A stretch of DNA of 64,000 nucleotides from JACTOJ01 sp032335695 (GCF_032335695.1 NZ_JACTOJ010000015.1:56676-120675); one strand, 5' to 3'. Positions 53,045 to 62,579 are shown, numbered from the stretch's first letter. The notes: generated from the letters alone by a model not told the origin. A program made the numbers and translations.

Positions 53045-53956
53045 TTACATTAAACCGATCAAGTGGAAAACAATACCTATTGCGAATAATCCAAGAATAA
53101 TGATAATTGGAGATACTTTCTTCTTAAGCAGCCACATACAAATAAGTGTAATTAATAATCCTGCAAGACCAGGAATTAATGAATCTAAGTTATTTTGTAG
53201 TGTTGTAACTTTAGTATCAGTTAATGACATACCTGATCCTTGTTGCAATAGAGCTTGCTTGATGCCTGATGCTCCAACAGGAAGTTTGTCCCAATCTATA
53301 AAGGCACCCTTACTTAACTTAACAGATGATACTATTGGTACAAATTTAACAGATACCCATCTGTTAACTAATGATCCTAAAATGAACATACCAAGAATGG
53401 ATGCTCCTTTTGTAATATCTTGTAGTAAATTACCTGATAAATCATCACTAATATGAGATCCTGCTTTGTAACCAAACTCTTGTGTATACCACATAAATGC
53501 CATACGGATAATATTCCAAGCAATGAAAAATATAATTGGTCCAAGAATGTTACCACTCAAAGCAAGTGAAGCACCTAATGCCCCTAAAATTGGTCTTACA
53601 GTGAACCAGAAAACTGGATCTCCAATACCAGCTAAAGGTCCCATCATACCAACTTTAACACCTTGAATAGTTACATCATCAATTGGCATACCATTTGCAC
53701 GTTCTTCTTCCAACGCTAATGTTACACCAACAATTGGTGAAGCTACATATGGGTGAGTGTTAAAGAACTCTAAGTGACGTTCTAATGCAGCTGCTCTGTC
53801 TTCTTTGCTCTTATATAATCTTTTGATTGCTGGAATCATTGCAAACGCCCAACCACCATTTTGCATTCTTTCATAGTTCCAAGAACCTTGAAGGAAAAAT
53901 GAACGGAACCAAACAGAAATACGATCTTTTTTACTTAATTTTAATTCTTTTGACAT
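53045..53956 (-). CDS. PTS mannose-class IID component
   Basis: About 303 residues. LSKKDRISVWFRSFFLQGSWNYERMQNGGWAFAMIPAIKRLY is the classic IID start, then MMGPLAGIGDPVFWFTVRPILGALG. Start at 53956 has GGGGGAG upstream. It completes the membrane complex with IIC. The substrate may be mannose, glucose or another hexose. Confidence 0.93.
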   Translation of the reverse strand: MSKELKLSKKDRISVWFRSFFLQGSWNYERMQNGGWAFAMIPAIKRLYKSKEDRAAALERHLEFFNTHPYVASPIVGVTLALEEERANGMPIDDVTIQGVKVGMMGPLAGIGDPVFWFTVRPILGALGASLALSGNILGPIIFFIAWNIIRMAFMWYTQEFGYKAGSHISDDLSGNLLQDITKGASILGMFILGSLVNRWVSVKFVPIVSSVKLSKGAFIDWDKLPVGASGIKQALLQQGSGMSLTDTKVTTLQNNLDSLIPGLAGLLITLICMWLLKKKVSPIIIILGLFAIGIVFHLIGLM

Positions 53957-53975
53957 TTTCTTGTTCTCCCCCTTC

Positions 53976-54782
53976 TTAGTATCTATCAATTAGATCCCCT
54001 AAAGGATCACCAGTATTTGAACTTACACCATTTCCTTTACCACCTTGTTTGCTAAGTGCTAAGTAAATAAGAGCTATAGCTACACCGATAGCACCAAGTC
54101 CAATAAGTGTAATTTGTGAGATAGTCGCAAGTACAAAACCAATTGCAAAGAATGGCCATACTTCTTTTGTAGCCATCATATTGATTACCATTGCATAACC
54201 AACAGCTACAACCATTCCACCACCAACTGCTAAGCCATCTGTTAACCAAGCAGGCATTGCAGAAAGTAATGAACTGATTGGACCTGCACCAACTGCTAAA
54301 ACCAAGGCTGCTGGAATTGCAATACGTATACCTTGTAAACAAATAGCAGCTATTTGCCACATTTCAATTGCTCTGATATTTCCTTTTTTAGCGGCAGCAT
54401 CCATAAAATGTACAAATGCTGTAGCTATTGTACGGCAAATAATTGTTAATAATAACCCTGCAACTGCTAGAGGAACAGCTATAGCAATTGCTGAAGCAAC
54501 TCCTGCTTGGCCTTGACCTCCAAGAACTAGAATGATTGCAGATGCAACAGATGCAAGCGCTGCATCAGGTGCTACGGCAGCACCGATATTTGCCCAACCT
54601 AAGGCCATCAATTGAAGACTACCACCCAATACCAAACATGGTAGTAAATTTCCTGTAACTAAGCCGATTAATGTACAAGCAACTAATGGTTGATGGAATT
54701 GGAATTCATCCAATATACCTTCTATACCAGCTAGAAACGCTACAATAATGACTAATATAATTTGAACTATATTTAAAGTCAT
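53976..54782 (-). CDS. PTS mannose/fructose/sorbose IIC component
   Basis: 268 residues with seven or more membrane segments. FLAGIEGILDEFQFHQPLVACTLIGLVTGNLLPCLVLGGSLQLMALGWANIGAAVAPDAALASV is the IIC signature. It follows the IIAB gene by 36 bases and precedes the IID gene with a short gap. Confidence 0.93.
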   Translation of the reverse strand: MTLNIVQIILVIIVAFLAGIEGILDEFQFHQPLVACTLIGLVTGNLLPCLVLGGSLQLMALGWANIGAAVAPDAALASVASAIILVLGGQGQAGVASAIAIAVPLAVAGLLLTIICRTIATAFVHFMDAAAKKGNIRAIEMWQIAAICLQGIRIAIPAALVLAVGAGPISSLLSAMPAWLTDGLAVGGGMVVAVGYAMVINMMATKEVWPFFAIGFVLATISQITLIGLGAIGVAIALIYLALSKQGGKGNGVSSNTGDPLGDLIDRY

Positions 54783-54818
54783 GGTTATGAATCCTCCTTT
54801 TTTATTGAAATAACTAAA

Positions 54819-55796
54819 TTATTTTACCTTTTTTAATTCTTCTTGTGCTTTTTTAAGTATTTCGTCCATATTTCCTTTTGAGTCATTTGGTACCTTACGA
54901 ACATCAAAATTAAGTCCAGCTTGTTTTAGCTTATTGAATGCATCAATATCTTTTTGATCGAAAGCAAGCACTTTGCTCGGTTGAACCTTACCTATAGAGT
55001 GAGCCATTGAACCAACATTAATTGTCTTTAGTGGTATTCCACCCTCTACTGCTCTAAGTACATCTTGTGGATTTTCAAAGAGAAGCATTGCACGCTGTCC
55101 ACCAAAATGCTCTTTATCCTTTGCAATCTTAATCATATGATCAATTGGAACAACATGAGCTTTAACCCCAGGAGGAGAAGCTTGTGTAATCAAATTCTTA
55201 CGAAGCTCATCTTTGGCTACTGCATCTGACACTACAATAATTCTTGTAGGATTTACAGTTTTTGTCCAAGCTGTTGCTACTTGACCATGAAGTAAACGAG
55301 AGTCAATACGAGCTAAAACATATTCGAATGATCCAGGTTTACCTAGATTAGATTGTTGAGTTGAAGCCTCATTAGATTTATCAGTATGGGCTGGTTCCAA
55401 TGCTTCAGGCTTAACTTTAACTCCTTCTTTACCTGCTTTTAAGATATAAGTCGCAATTTCCTGTGCAGATTCCATTGAAAGACGTGCACCATAAGCTTCA
55501 ATTAACATTGGTAGATTCATACCAGCTACGATTGCCCATTTATCTTTGTGTTCTTCAAATAGACCATTCGCTTGGTTGAATGGTGTACCACCCCAAAGAT
55601 CAACTAAGATTAAAACCTCATCTTGGTTGTCAAGTGATGCTATTGCGTCTTTCATTTTTGCTTTAAGATCATCAGGTCCTTCACTGGGCATCAACGTAAC
55701 AGCTTTTACATTTTCTTGTTCTCCGAAAATCATCGCACCGGATTGCAAAATGCCTTTAGCAAATTCTCCGTGACTAGCAAGAATAATTCCTACCAT
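54819..55796 (-). CDS. PTS mannose-class IIAB fusion
   Basis: 325 residues: IIA with phosphorylated His9 (ILASHGEFAKG), a Pro/Ser/Glu linker at about 130-155, then IIB with His170 (LARIDSRLLHGQVATAWTKT). Phosphate passes HPr to His9 to His170 to sugar. AGGAGG upstream of the start. First gene of the PTS operon, with the sigma-54 promoter about 110 bases upstream. Confidence 0.94.
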   Translation of the reverse strand: MVGIILASHGEFAKGILQSGAMIFGEQENVKAVTLMPSEGPDDLKAKMKDAIASLDNQDEVLILVDLWGGTPFNQANGLFEEHKDKWAIVAGMNLPMLIEAYGARLSMESAQEIATYILKAGKEGVKVKPEALEPAHTDKSNEASTQQSNLGKPGSFEYVLARIDSRLLHGQVATAWTKTVNPTRIIVVSDAVAKDELRKNLITQASPPGVKAHVVPIDHMIKIAKDKEHFGGQRAMLLFENPQDVLRAVEGGIPLKTINVGSMAHSIGKVQPSKVLAFDQKDIDAFNKLKQAGLNFDVRKVPNDSKGNMDEILKKAQEELKKVK

Positions 55797-55903
55797 CTTT
55801 ATACCTCCTATTTTTTATTTATTACAGTAAAATTTATAAATAAGTTTTAAAAAAACTATAAGCAATTTTTATATACTCTTATCTTATTTACACTTATATT
55901 ATT

Positions 55904-55920
55904 AGCAAGTATCGTGCCAA
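55904..55920 (-). promoter_or_regulatory. Sigma-54 (-24/-12) promoter of the PTS operon
   Basis: On the minus strand TTGGCACGATACTTGCT is an exact match to the sigma-54 consensus TTGGCAC-N5-TTGCT (GG of -24 and GC of -12 are in register). Such promoters need an ATP-driven activator (LevR/ManR type for mannose PTS). It is 108 bases upstream of the IIAB start. Confidence 0.85.
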
Positions 55921-56050
55921 CAAAGTGTATCAAAAAATTTTAAAGCACTTAAAGGTATGTACCTTAGGGCTTTAAGCTTTAATCTTAGCCATTGAAATCT
56001 TTTTCTTCAATACACTTTATTTACTTTTTGATACTCTTTTATTTTAATTT
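55921..56050. promoter_or_regulatory. Candidate activator sites upstream of the sigma-54 promoter
   Basis: Related sites stand at 55925-55938 (AGTGTATCAAAAAA), about 56008-56019 (TTCAATACACTTT) and 56027-56040 (ACTTTTTGATACTC). They share GTATC/GATAC cores in both orientations, in the range -20 to -160 from the promoter, as enhancer-binding proteins require. Their binding protein is not known. Confidence 0.5.
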
Positions 56051-56068
56051 CATGTTATTTTGATATAC

Positions 56069-56395
56069 TTATTCAAACATTTCTGTAATATAACAAGTTT
56101 CATCTTCATTTAACATAATATTTAATATATCTCTCAACATATCATTTACTTTATTGATAACTTTTATTATATTTTCTTTTATCATTTTTATATATTAAAC
56201 TGTCCTTAATGATAGCGCTTTCAAGAGCACAACCTATATGTATAATTAATTTAATACTCAGAGTATTACCAAATTTTTTATTCATGTTTTTTTCTAATAC
56301 ACTTGTAAACTTTATCAATACACTTATTATTTTATATGGATTTAGATAAGTCAAAAACTGTTTCAAACTATCTTCACACAAATTTTTAAGTTCGG
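56069..56395 (-). pseudogene. LevR-type activator, C-terminal relic
   Basis: One frame (56151-56395) reads SLKQFLTYLNPYKIISVLIKF...LSIKLIIHIGCALESAI, the PRD domain of LevR-like sigma-54 activators (IHIGCxxE). After a stop another frame continues KVINKVNDMLRDILNIMLNEDETCYITEMFE and stops at 56069, matching the PRD end. The AAA+ core, DNA-binding part and PTS domains are absent. Confidence 0.75.
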
Positions 56396-56583
56396 ATTAA
56401 ACTGCTAATCCAGGCATGCAGTGTTTACTCTGAAAAATGCTACATATTTGCTTGCTGCCTGGCATAACTACGTCGGTAATCAAGTCCGGGGCCCGCTTCC
56501 TTATGCAAAGCTAAAAATGTGATAACAGCACATTTTGTTAAAGCTTTACGCCCTGACGGGTTCAAATTCTTTAACAAAAATAA

Positions 56584-56613
56584 AAAAGAGTCTACTTTAC
56601 TAGTAAACTCTTG
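56584..56613 (-). terminator. Minus-strand terminator in decayed region
   Basis: AAGAGTTTACT pairs with AGTAGACTCTT, then TTTTTTA, on the minus strand. The gene it once served is not recognisable. Around it (56396-56770) short open pieces remain, for example KNLNPSGRKALTKCAVI and HCKGVKYLTDELMLEYG, which I cannot assign. Confidence 0.7.
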
Positions 56614-56775
56614 CGTTTCACTCTAATGAACTAAATCATTAGGATATCCTTTATGATGGATAATTCCATATTCAAGCATTAATTCATCTGTCAAATATTT
56701 AACTCCCTTACAATGCAAATCTCCTACACATCCTTACTTTCTTCATATTTCAGATGCTTATTAACAATTTCGTGA

Positions 56776-57003
56776 TTAATAATACAAAATTTCTGTTATA
56801 TAAAAACCTTTTCCAAAATCTAAAGCATGTCTTCGTTGCCTTCCATCAAGTAACCAATCTATCCTATCTGGCTTATTACAAGAGTTAATTATTACAACCC
56901 CTATTGGATATCCTTTAAATACACTTATACATAACTTAAAGTTATCGGTTGGCTTCCACGTCTGTTTCCTCTGAAATCTTGGTAACTTAATTCTACAAAA
57001 TTA
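56776..57003 (-). pseudogene. DUF262-family fragment
   Basis: About 75 open codons without a start: KLPRFQRKQTWKPTDNF, ISVFKGYPIGVVII, IDWLLDGRQRRHALDFGK, then a stop. These match the N-terminal core of DUF262 (ParB-like; LPxFQRxxxW, YKGYPIG, LDGxQR) as in GmrS-type proteins. The remaining several hundred residues are absent. Confidence 0.7.
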
Positions 57004-57105
57004 ATAAATACCATTTACACTACATATAATGTAAAAAATAGTAGTATATCACTTATGATACGATATTTGCGGCTAAAAATAACCTTAATCAAGTTATTTC
57101 AATTA

Positions 57106-57170
57106 CTAAGGCTACTTTGGCATTTACTTATGGTACGGTTCACCGTAGCGTTTATAACGTAGACTTTTTT
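57106..57170. repeat. Palindromic repeat copy, left of GH42 segment
   Basis: TTATGGTACGGTTCACCGTA followed by TATAACGTAGACTTTT matches the element at 60314-60367. The left arm is degenerate here. Confidence 0.7.
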
Positions 57171-57220
57171 AGTTATTGCTTGAAGATTATATATAAATAT
57201 AGGTAATTACATTCATTTTA

Positions 57221-58072
57221 TTATGGTTGAAGATTCCTATAATTTGTTGGTGAATATCCAGTTATTTTTTTAAACACTTTGGAAAAATGAAATTGATCGG
57301 TAAAGCCTAGAGAAATACTTATACATAATATAGATTTGGCCTTTGAATGCAATAGTTCACAAGCTTTTTGTATTTTTAAACGAATATAATAATCATATGG
57401 AGTATATCCCGTTTTATCTTTGAATACACGAATAAAATGATATTTTGATATTTGCGAATAGTCAGCAAAATCATCTAATGTTTTATTATCACATACATGT
57501 TCTAACATAAATTCAATTACTGCTTCAATTGTTGTACCTGGTTGGCCAGAAAACGGCCCATTTGCGCGAATTAAATTTAATTCTGAAAGTATAAGATGAG
57601 TGTCAGAAGATGCCACCAGCAGATTGGCAGTAGTATATCCCATTTTTAAAACTTCAAATATATGCTCAAATCTTTGAATAATATTTTGGTTGATACCTGC
57701 ATTAAAGACAGGGCAGCAGGTTGAAATTCCAATGCATTCCATAAAAATTAAGCCTTTATTTCCCCTAAAGTGTAACCAATATTTAGTCCAAGGATTAATT
57801 TTATCTGCACCGTAACTATGAATAATGTTGGGTGGACAAATAAACAAATCACCTGGGTATATATCATAATGCTTATCATCAATTTCAAGCCAACCCTTAC
57901 CATCTGTACAATAAATAAGCACATATTCATCCAAGCAACGTTTATTCACTAAATGTCCAGCAGCGTGAAAATAAATACCAGCACTTGCAAGAATTAAATC
58001 ATGGAAAAGTCTGTTTTGTAAAAGTTCAAAAGTTATATTGTAAGGTGTATAATAACTAATTTGTTGAAACAT
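57221..58072 (-). CDS. AraC-family regulator with cupin sensor, next to GH42 gene
   Basis: 283 residues: N-terminal AraC cupin domain (DEYVLIYCTDGKGWLEIDDKHYDIYPGDLFICPPNIIHSYGAD) and two helix-turn-helices (LDDFADYSQISKYHFIRVFKDKTGYTPYDYYIRLKI and SILCISISLGFTDQFHFSKVFKKITGYSPTNYR). It is divergent from the beta-galactosidase gene and likely activates it on galactoside. Confidence 0.9.
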   Translation of the reverse strand: MFQQISYYTPYNITFELLQNRLFHDLILASAGIYFHAAGHLVNKRCLDEYVLIYCTDGKGWLEIDDKHYDIYPGDLFICPPNIIHSYGADKINPWTKYWLHFRGNKGLIFMECIGISTCCPVFNAGINQNIIQRFEHIFEVLKMGYTTANLLVASSDTHLILSELNLIRANGPFSGQPGTTIEAVIEFMLEHVCDNKTLDDFADYSQISKYHFIRVFKDKTGYTPYDYYIRLKIQKACELLHSKAKSILCISISLGFTDQFHFSKVFKKITGYSPTNYRNLQP

Positions 58073-58258
58073 AAAGACTCCTTTTTAACGAAATACTAAT
58101 AAGCAATATTATACATATATAAGACAATATTATCAATGGAATACTAGTATACTAAATAATATAATGACAATATAATATATTTCTATATTAATAAACTGTA
58201 GTCGTGAATAACGCAAATTTTTGTATGTAGGTTAAAATAACGTTTGAGGAGGAATAAA

Positions 58259-60205
58259 ATGATAAAAATCGGTGTAGATTACTATCCAGAACATTGGGAT
58301 GCCGCATTGTGGGAGCAAGATGCAGATTTAATGAAAGAAACAGGAGTTAAATTAGTAAGGCTAGCTGAATTTGCATGGAGTAAATTATCTCCAAGTGAAG
58401 GAAGTTATGAGTTTGAGTGGCTAGATAATATAATTTCAATTTTTGAAAAGAGAGGAATTGATATAATATTATGTACACCTACTAGCACACCACCCTTATG
58501 GTTATATCAGAAATATCCTGAAACTATACAAGTTGGTCGTGATGGGAATAAAATAGCTCTAGGCATTCGTGGACATCGTTGTTATAATAGCAAACTTTAC
58601 CGAAAATATGCTGAGGATATAATTGAAAAATTAACCACTCGTTACAGCCAAAGGCCATCCGTTGTTGCTTGGCAAATAGATAATGAAGTGGAATCAAATT
58701 TCTGTTGTTGTGAAGAGTGTACAGATAAATTTAGGAACTGGGTAAAAAATAAATATGGAACCATTGAAAATGTAAATAAGGCATATGGAAATAATGTCTG
58801 GAGTGGAGAGTATTCTGATTGGAATCAGATAATACCCCCTCTTGGAAGTTATCCGTATACATGGTATAACGTAGCTTATATGCTAGATTTCCACAGATAT
58901 GCTTCGGAAAGTATAACGGAATATGTTAATTTCCAAATGAATATAATTAGAAAAAATTGTCCAAGTACGAAGATTACTACTAATACATGGATGTGTGAAA
59001 ATTTTCCTGATTATCATGATCTTTTTAGAAATCTGGATTTTGTATCCTATGATAATTACCCTGCAACCAGCATTCCCGATGATAAAGAAGCTTACTATTC
59101 CCACGCCTTCCACTTAGATTTAATGCGAGGCGTAAAACAAAAAAACTTCTGGATTATGGAACAACTTAGTGGAACGCCAGGTGGATGGATGCCAATGCAG
59201 CCGACACCAAAGCCTGGTATGATAAAAGGCTATTCCATGCAAGCTATTGCCAGAGGTGCAGATGCAGTAATTCATTTTAGATGGAGGTCAGCAATATCCG
59301 GCGCTGAAATGTTTTGGCACGGACTGATTGACCATAGCAATGTACCTGGGCGAAGATTTAAGGAATTTGCCGAGCTGTGTGCAGAAGTAAATCAAATGGA
59401 AGATTTATCAGAAAGTCAAATTATTAATCAGTGTGCTATTATTTATACTTTTGAACAAGATTGTGCTCTAAAGATTCAACCACAATCAGATGGATTTCAT
59501 TATTACCAGCAATTAAAAGCATTTCATCATGCCTTTACTTCTATGGGAGTTGGCGTTGATATTGTTAATGATTCCATTGATTTAAGCAAATATAAAATTG
59601 TTGTTTTACCTACCATGTATATAGTGAATCCAGACTTTACAAAGAAAGTCTATGAATTTGTTGAAAATGGTGGCATTGTACTATTGACAAATCGAAGCGG
59701 AGTAAAAGATTTAAATAATAACTGCATAATGGAGCAATTGCCAACGGTTTTTTCTGACCTTACAGGATGTGTTGTTGAGGAATACGACGCTATTGGATCA
59801 AGATATACAAATGTGAAAGGAATAAACAATAATATATATAAGTGCACTAAATGGTGTGATATCCTTGAAGAGAAAGGTGCTGAGGTGCTCGCTACCTATG
59901 ATGATAATTTTTATAAAGGCAGAGCAGCAGTTACGATAAATCAATATGGAAAAGGATATGCCTATTATTTAGGGACTGTAGGTGATAAAGCTTTCTACAA
60001 AGATTTCCTTCAAGAGTCGCTAAAAAGAGCAAACATTTCTTATGTATCAAATTTGCCAGACAATGTAGAAATTAGTATAAGACGTAAAAATAATATAGAT
60101 TACTTATTTATATTTAATAATACGGAAAAGTCAGTAACCTTTCAATACAAGGAAATGAACTTAGAACTTGAACCATTTAAAATGATTTTAGAGAAGTTCA
60201 ACTAA
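58259..60205 (+). CDS. GH42 beta-galactosidase
   Basis: 648 residues from ATG 58259 (GAGGAGG, six bases upstream). The GH42 TIM barrel begins IGVDYYPEHWD. Acid/base is Glu143 (QIDNEVES) and nucleophile Glu301 (WIMEQLSG). Cysteines at 108, 149-151 and 154 (HRC; NFCCCEEC) fit the zinc site of the family. Trimerisation and C-terminal domains follow (IGSRY...GKGYAYYLGTVGD). No signal peptide; it cleaves galactosides inside the cell. No transporter gene lies near. Confidence 0.92.
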   Translation: MIKIGVDYYPEHWDAALWEQDADLMKETGVKLVRLAEFAWSKLSPSEGSYEFEWLDNIISIFEKRGIDIILCTPTSTPPLWLYQKYPETIQVGRDGNKIALGIRGHRCYNSKLYRKYAEDIIEKLTTRYSQRPSVVAWQIDNEVESNFCCCEECTDKFRNWVKNKYGTIENVNKAYGNNVWSGEYSDWNQIIPPLGSYPYTWYNVAYMLDFHRYASESITEYVNFQMNIIRKNCPSTKITTNTWMCENFPDYHDLFRNLDFVSYDNYPATSIPDDKEAYYSHAFHLDLMRGVKQKNFWIMEQLSGTPGGWMPMQPTPKPGMIKGYSMQAIARGADAVIHFRWRSAISGAEMFWHGLIDHSNVPGRRFKEFAELCAEVNQMEDLSESQIINQCAIIYTFEQDCALKIQPQSDGFHYYQQLKAFHHAFTSMGVGVDIVNDSIDLSKYKIVVLPTMYIVNPDFTKKVYEFVENGGIVLLTNRSGVKDLNNNCIMEQLPTVFSDLTGCVVEEYDAIGSRYTNVKGINNNIYKCTKWCDILEEKGAEVLATYDDNFYKGRAAVTINQYGKGYAYYLGTVGDKAFYKDFLQESLKRANISYVSNLPDNVEISIRRKNNIDYLFIFNNTEKSVTFQYKEMNLELEPFKMILEKFN

Positions 60206-60224
60206 GCAGATAGAATTGTATATT

Positions 60225-60254
60225 ATAGGGTGTTGGCAGCACCCTATTTTTATT
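60225..60254 (+). terminator. Terminator of the GH42 gene
   Basis: TAGGGTG pairs with CACCCTA over a 7-base loop, followed by TTTTTATTT. Confidence 0.9.
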
Positions 60255-60313
60255 TGCTACATTTCTTATTTCTTCTAACCCTATCAAAGCCACTCATATC
60301 AACGGTTTCAAGG

Positions 60314-60367
60314 AAAGTCTACGTTATTTATGATACGGTTCACCGTAACGGTTATAACGTAGACTTT
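60314..60367. repeat. Palindromic repeat, complete copy
   Basis: A 54-base element: outer arms AAAGTCTACGTTAT and ATAACGTAGACTTT are perfect inverted repeats. The centre is ACGGTTCACCGT (ACGGT/ACCGT). The same core is at 44328, 48219, 51067, 57106 and 63388. No coding capacity. Confidence 0.8.
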
Positions 60368-60540
60368 TGTAAATTTTTCTGCCGATGTCATTCTGTTAAC
60401 TCCTGAAGCTAAGGAGGTATTGTTTGATACTGCTATTAGTACTTCAATTGTTTATATTATCAGACTAATTTTGAAACATAATCTCTTTATACGTCACTTG
60501 AATATTAAGATTAAATTTCTTGTTCTTGATATAGAAGTTA

Positions 60541-60588
60541 AAAAAAGAGATAAAACTCATAACAAACTGTGAGCTTTATCTCTTTTTA
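60541..60588. terminator. Terminator downstream of the flavodoxin-like gene
   Basis: AAAAAGAGATAAA pairs with TTTATCTCTTTTT, with an inner CTCA/TGAG. Works for either strand. Confidence 0.8.
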
Positions 60589-60649
60589 GTATATATAAGG
60601 TAAAAATGTTCCCTCAAATTTCCAATGTAGCTGTAATGTTCTTTTCTTA

Positions 60650-61228
60650 TTATTTTTTATTGGAATGCATTTGCTTAAGTAAGAAAGCTATGTTCTGCCC
60701 CAGGTTTTTCATGTTGTTTATACCCTCTGCATCCCTCAAAACATCGCCAGGCATTTGTCCATAAACCATATTCCAATAAGTAGAACCTACCACAAACATT
60801 TCGTGATTCAAAAAGAAATGATTCATGGTATCAATCGCAGTCAATGCACCACCACGTCGAACAGCTGCCACAGAAGCACCAACCTTGTGTTTCAGCAACC
60901 CAGGGTTCATATCACAGGCAACAGCTGCACGTTCAATGAATGCTTTCATATTAGCTGAAACATCTGCTGAATACGCTGGTGACCCAAGAACAATACCATC
61001 TGCTTGCACCATTTTTTCAAAAACTTCATTAAACACATCTTTGTGATGGACACAGTTTCCTTTTCCTCCACATGCAAAACAGGCTTTACATGGTTCGATA
61101 ACCTGCCCTGCAAACTGTACAAGCTCTACTTCAATCTCTGTGCTATTTAACTCTTCAAGCACTTTTTGGATAATTATAGCAGTGTTGCCATCTTTTCTTG
61201 CACTTCCGTTGATTCCTAAAACCTTCAT
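60650..61228 (-). CDS. Flavodoxin-fold NADPH-dependent FMN reductase-like / iron-sulphur flavoprotein
   Basis: About 192 residues. FMN loop GINGSARKDGNTA at the start, SPAYSADVSANMKAFIER in the middle. PCKACFACGGKGNC contains a CxxCxxC-x5-C cluster as in Isf iron-sulphur flavoproteins. Start at 61228 with GGAGGAG upstream. It reduces quinones, metals or other acceptors; substrate unknown. It is probably in the same unit as the aldo/keto reductase genes. Confidence 0.85.
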   Translation of the reverse strand: MKVLGINGSARKDGNTAIIIQKVLEELNSTEIEVELVQFAGQVIEPCKACFACGGKGNCVHHKDVFNEVFEKMVQADGIVLGSPAYSADVSANMKAFIERAAVACDMNPGLLKHKVGASVAAVRRGGALTAIDTMNHFFLNHEMFVVGSTYWNMVYGQMPGDVLRDAEGINNMKNLGQNIAFLLKQMHSNKK

Positions 61229-61244
61229 TTTCTTCTCCTCCATA

Positions 61245-61535
61245 TCAATCAATTCCAAAGCCTTCTATTCCATTATTTCCTCTTGCATCTGCCATTTCCC
61301 GCTGAAGCTCCAGCTGTGGAAAATATACGTGTGATTCCACTTGATTGATTGCTGGAATTACCTCATATGAGCGAATGAACTCACTCGTTACCATACATCT
61401 TATCCGTATCAATCAAGCAATAACCAACTTCCAGTGCATCTAAAATGCAACGTTCGCCTTCTGCTCCGCTGATATCCCATGGTCAAACCTCAAAATTGGC
61501 ATCTGAACTCCGTTGTTTAATGTAAAATAATTCAT
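61245..61535 (-). pseudogene. Aldo/keto reductase, deleted and frameshifted
   Basis: Begins MNYFTLNNGVQMPIL, typical of 2,5-diketogluconate-reductase-like aldo/keto reductases, with a good ribosome site (GGAGG). The frame then breaks; LDALEVGYCLIDTDKMYGNE follows in another frame with a stop, and the end reads VIPAINQVESHVYFPQLELQREM, a block from the second half of the barrel. An internal deletion and at least one indel are evident. Confidence 0.8.
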
Positions 61536-61628
61536 CTTTCCTCCTACATAACAACAGAGCCGATATCTCTGTACTACTCCTACAAATATACCGACTGCTG
61601 TTTATTTGCCAATTATGAGACAATCAGT

Positions 61629-62579
61629 TTAGATCATGGATTTTTCCCATTCACGAAGTGTTGAAACGCCTGTCTTATCAGCTAATGCTTCCATTCTGCT
61701 AATTTCTTCTGCATTCAATTCAATCTTGGCAGCTTTTGCAGCATCTTCTACATGGCTTATTTTTGTAACGCCAATAATTGGAACTGTTCCATTTGCAATA
61801 GCCCATGCTGTTGCAATCTGAGCAACACTTGCATCATGAGCTTTAGCAATAATCTTCATTTCATTTACTAGAACCTCCAATTCAGGAAGTGCCTGATTAT
61901 AAGAATTTGCACGTCCACTTCCTTCTGGGAAAGGATGAGCTTGGTCATATTTGCCAGATAAAGCACCCTGCTCCAGAACCATATATGAATAGAAGGTAAT
62001 TCCATTTTCCTTGCAATAATCAAGAATACCAGCTTTTTCAGAAGAACGGTGCAATAGGCTGTAATGATTTTGCACAGCGGAAACCTTCAGTCCTGCCTCT
62101 GCAAAGATTTCATTTGCTCTCTTGATTTCTGCTAAATTATGATTAGAAACACCAATAGCCTTAATTTGCCCGCTTTTAGCAAGTGGAATCAACTTCGGTG
62201 TCCACTTCTCAGAATCCTTAGGATTATGAATCCAGTAAATATCAATCACATCTGTATGTAGACGCTCCTTACTTCCATCAAGCATCTCCTGAACTGCATC
62301 TGGCGACTCACTTGCAACCAATGGTGTAAATTTTGTAGAGATAATGACATTTTCACGAGGTTCATTTTTTGCAAAAGCCCCCAAAATTTCTTCTGAAGCT
62401 CCCATACCATATACATAAGCTGTGTCCCATAAATTCAATCCAAGGTTCATCGCTGTATCAAATACAGGCTTAAGATCTGATTCTGTAAGATGGTTGCCAA
62501 AAACCTGATCTCCGCCTACTGCACCAGTCCCCCATGACCAAGCCCCAAGTGCGATACGTGGTCTATTATTTTGATTCAT
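61629..62579 (-). CDS. Aldo/keto reductase
   Basis: 316 residues, (alpha/beta)8 fold. Catalytic residues: LWDTAYVYG (Asp, Tyr), STKF (Lys), YWIHNP (His). The end APIIGVTKISHVEDAAKAA-like block (VPIIGVTKISHVEDA) binds NADP(H). Start 62579 with GGAGG. Its promoter is the 19-base-spacer site at 62643-62673, so a MerR protein should control it. Confidence 0.9.
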   Translation of the reverse strand: MNQNNRPRIALGAWSWGTGAVGGDQVFGNHLTESDLKPVFDTAMNLGLNLWDTAYVYGMGASEEILGAFAKNEPRENVIISTKFTPLVASESPDAVQEMLDGSKERLHTDVIDIYWIHNPKDSEKWTPKLIPLAKSGQIKAIGVSNHNLAEIKRANEIFAEAGLKVSAVQNHYSLLHRSSEKAGILDYCKENGITFYSYMVLEQGALSGKYDQAHPFPEGSGRANSYNQALPELEVLVNEMKIIAKAHDASVAQIATAWAIANGTVPIIGVTKISHVEDAAKAAKIELNAEEISRMEALADKTGVSTLREWEKSMI

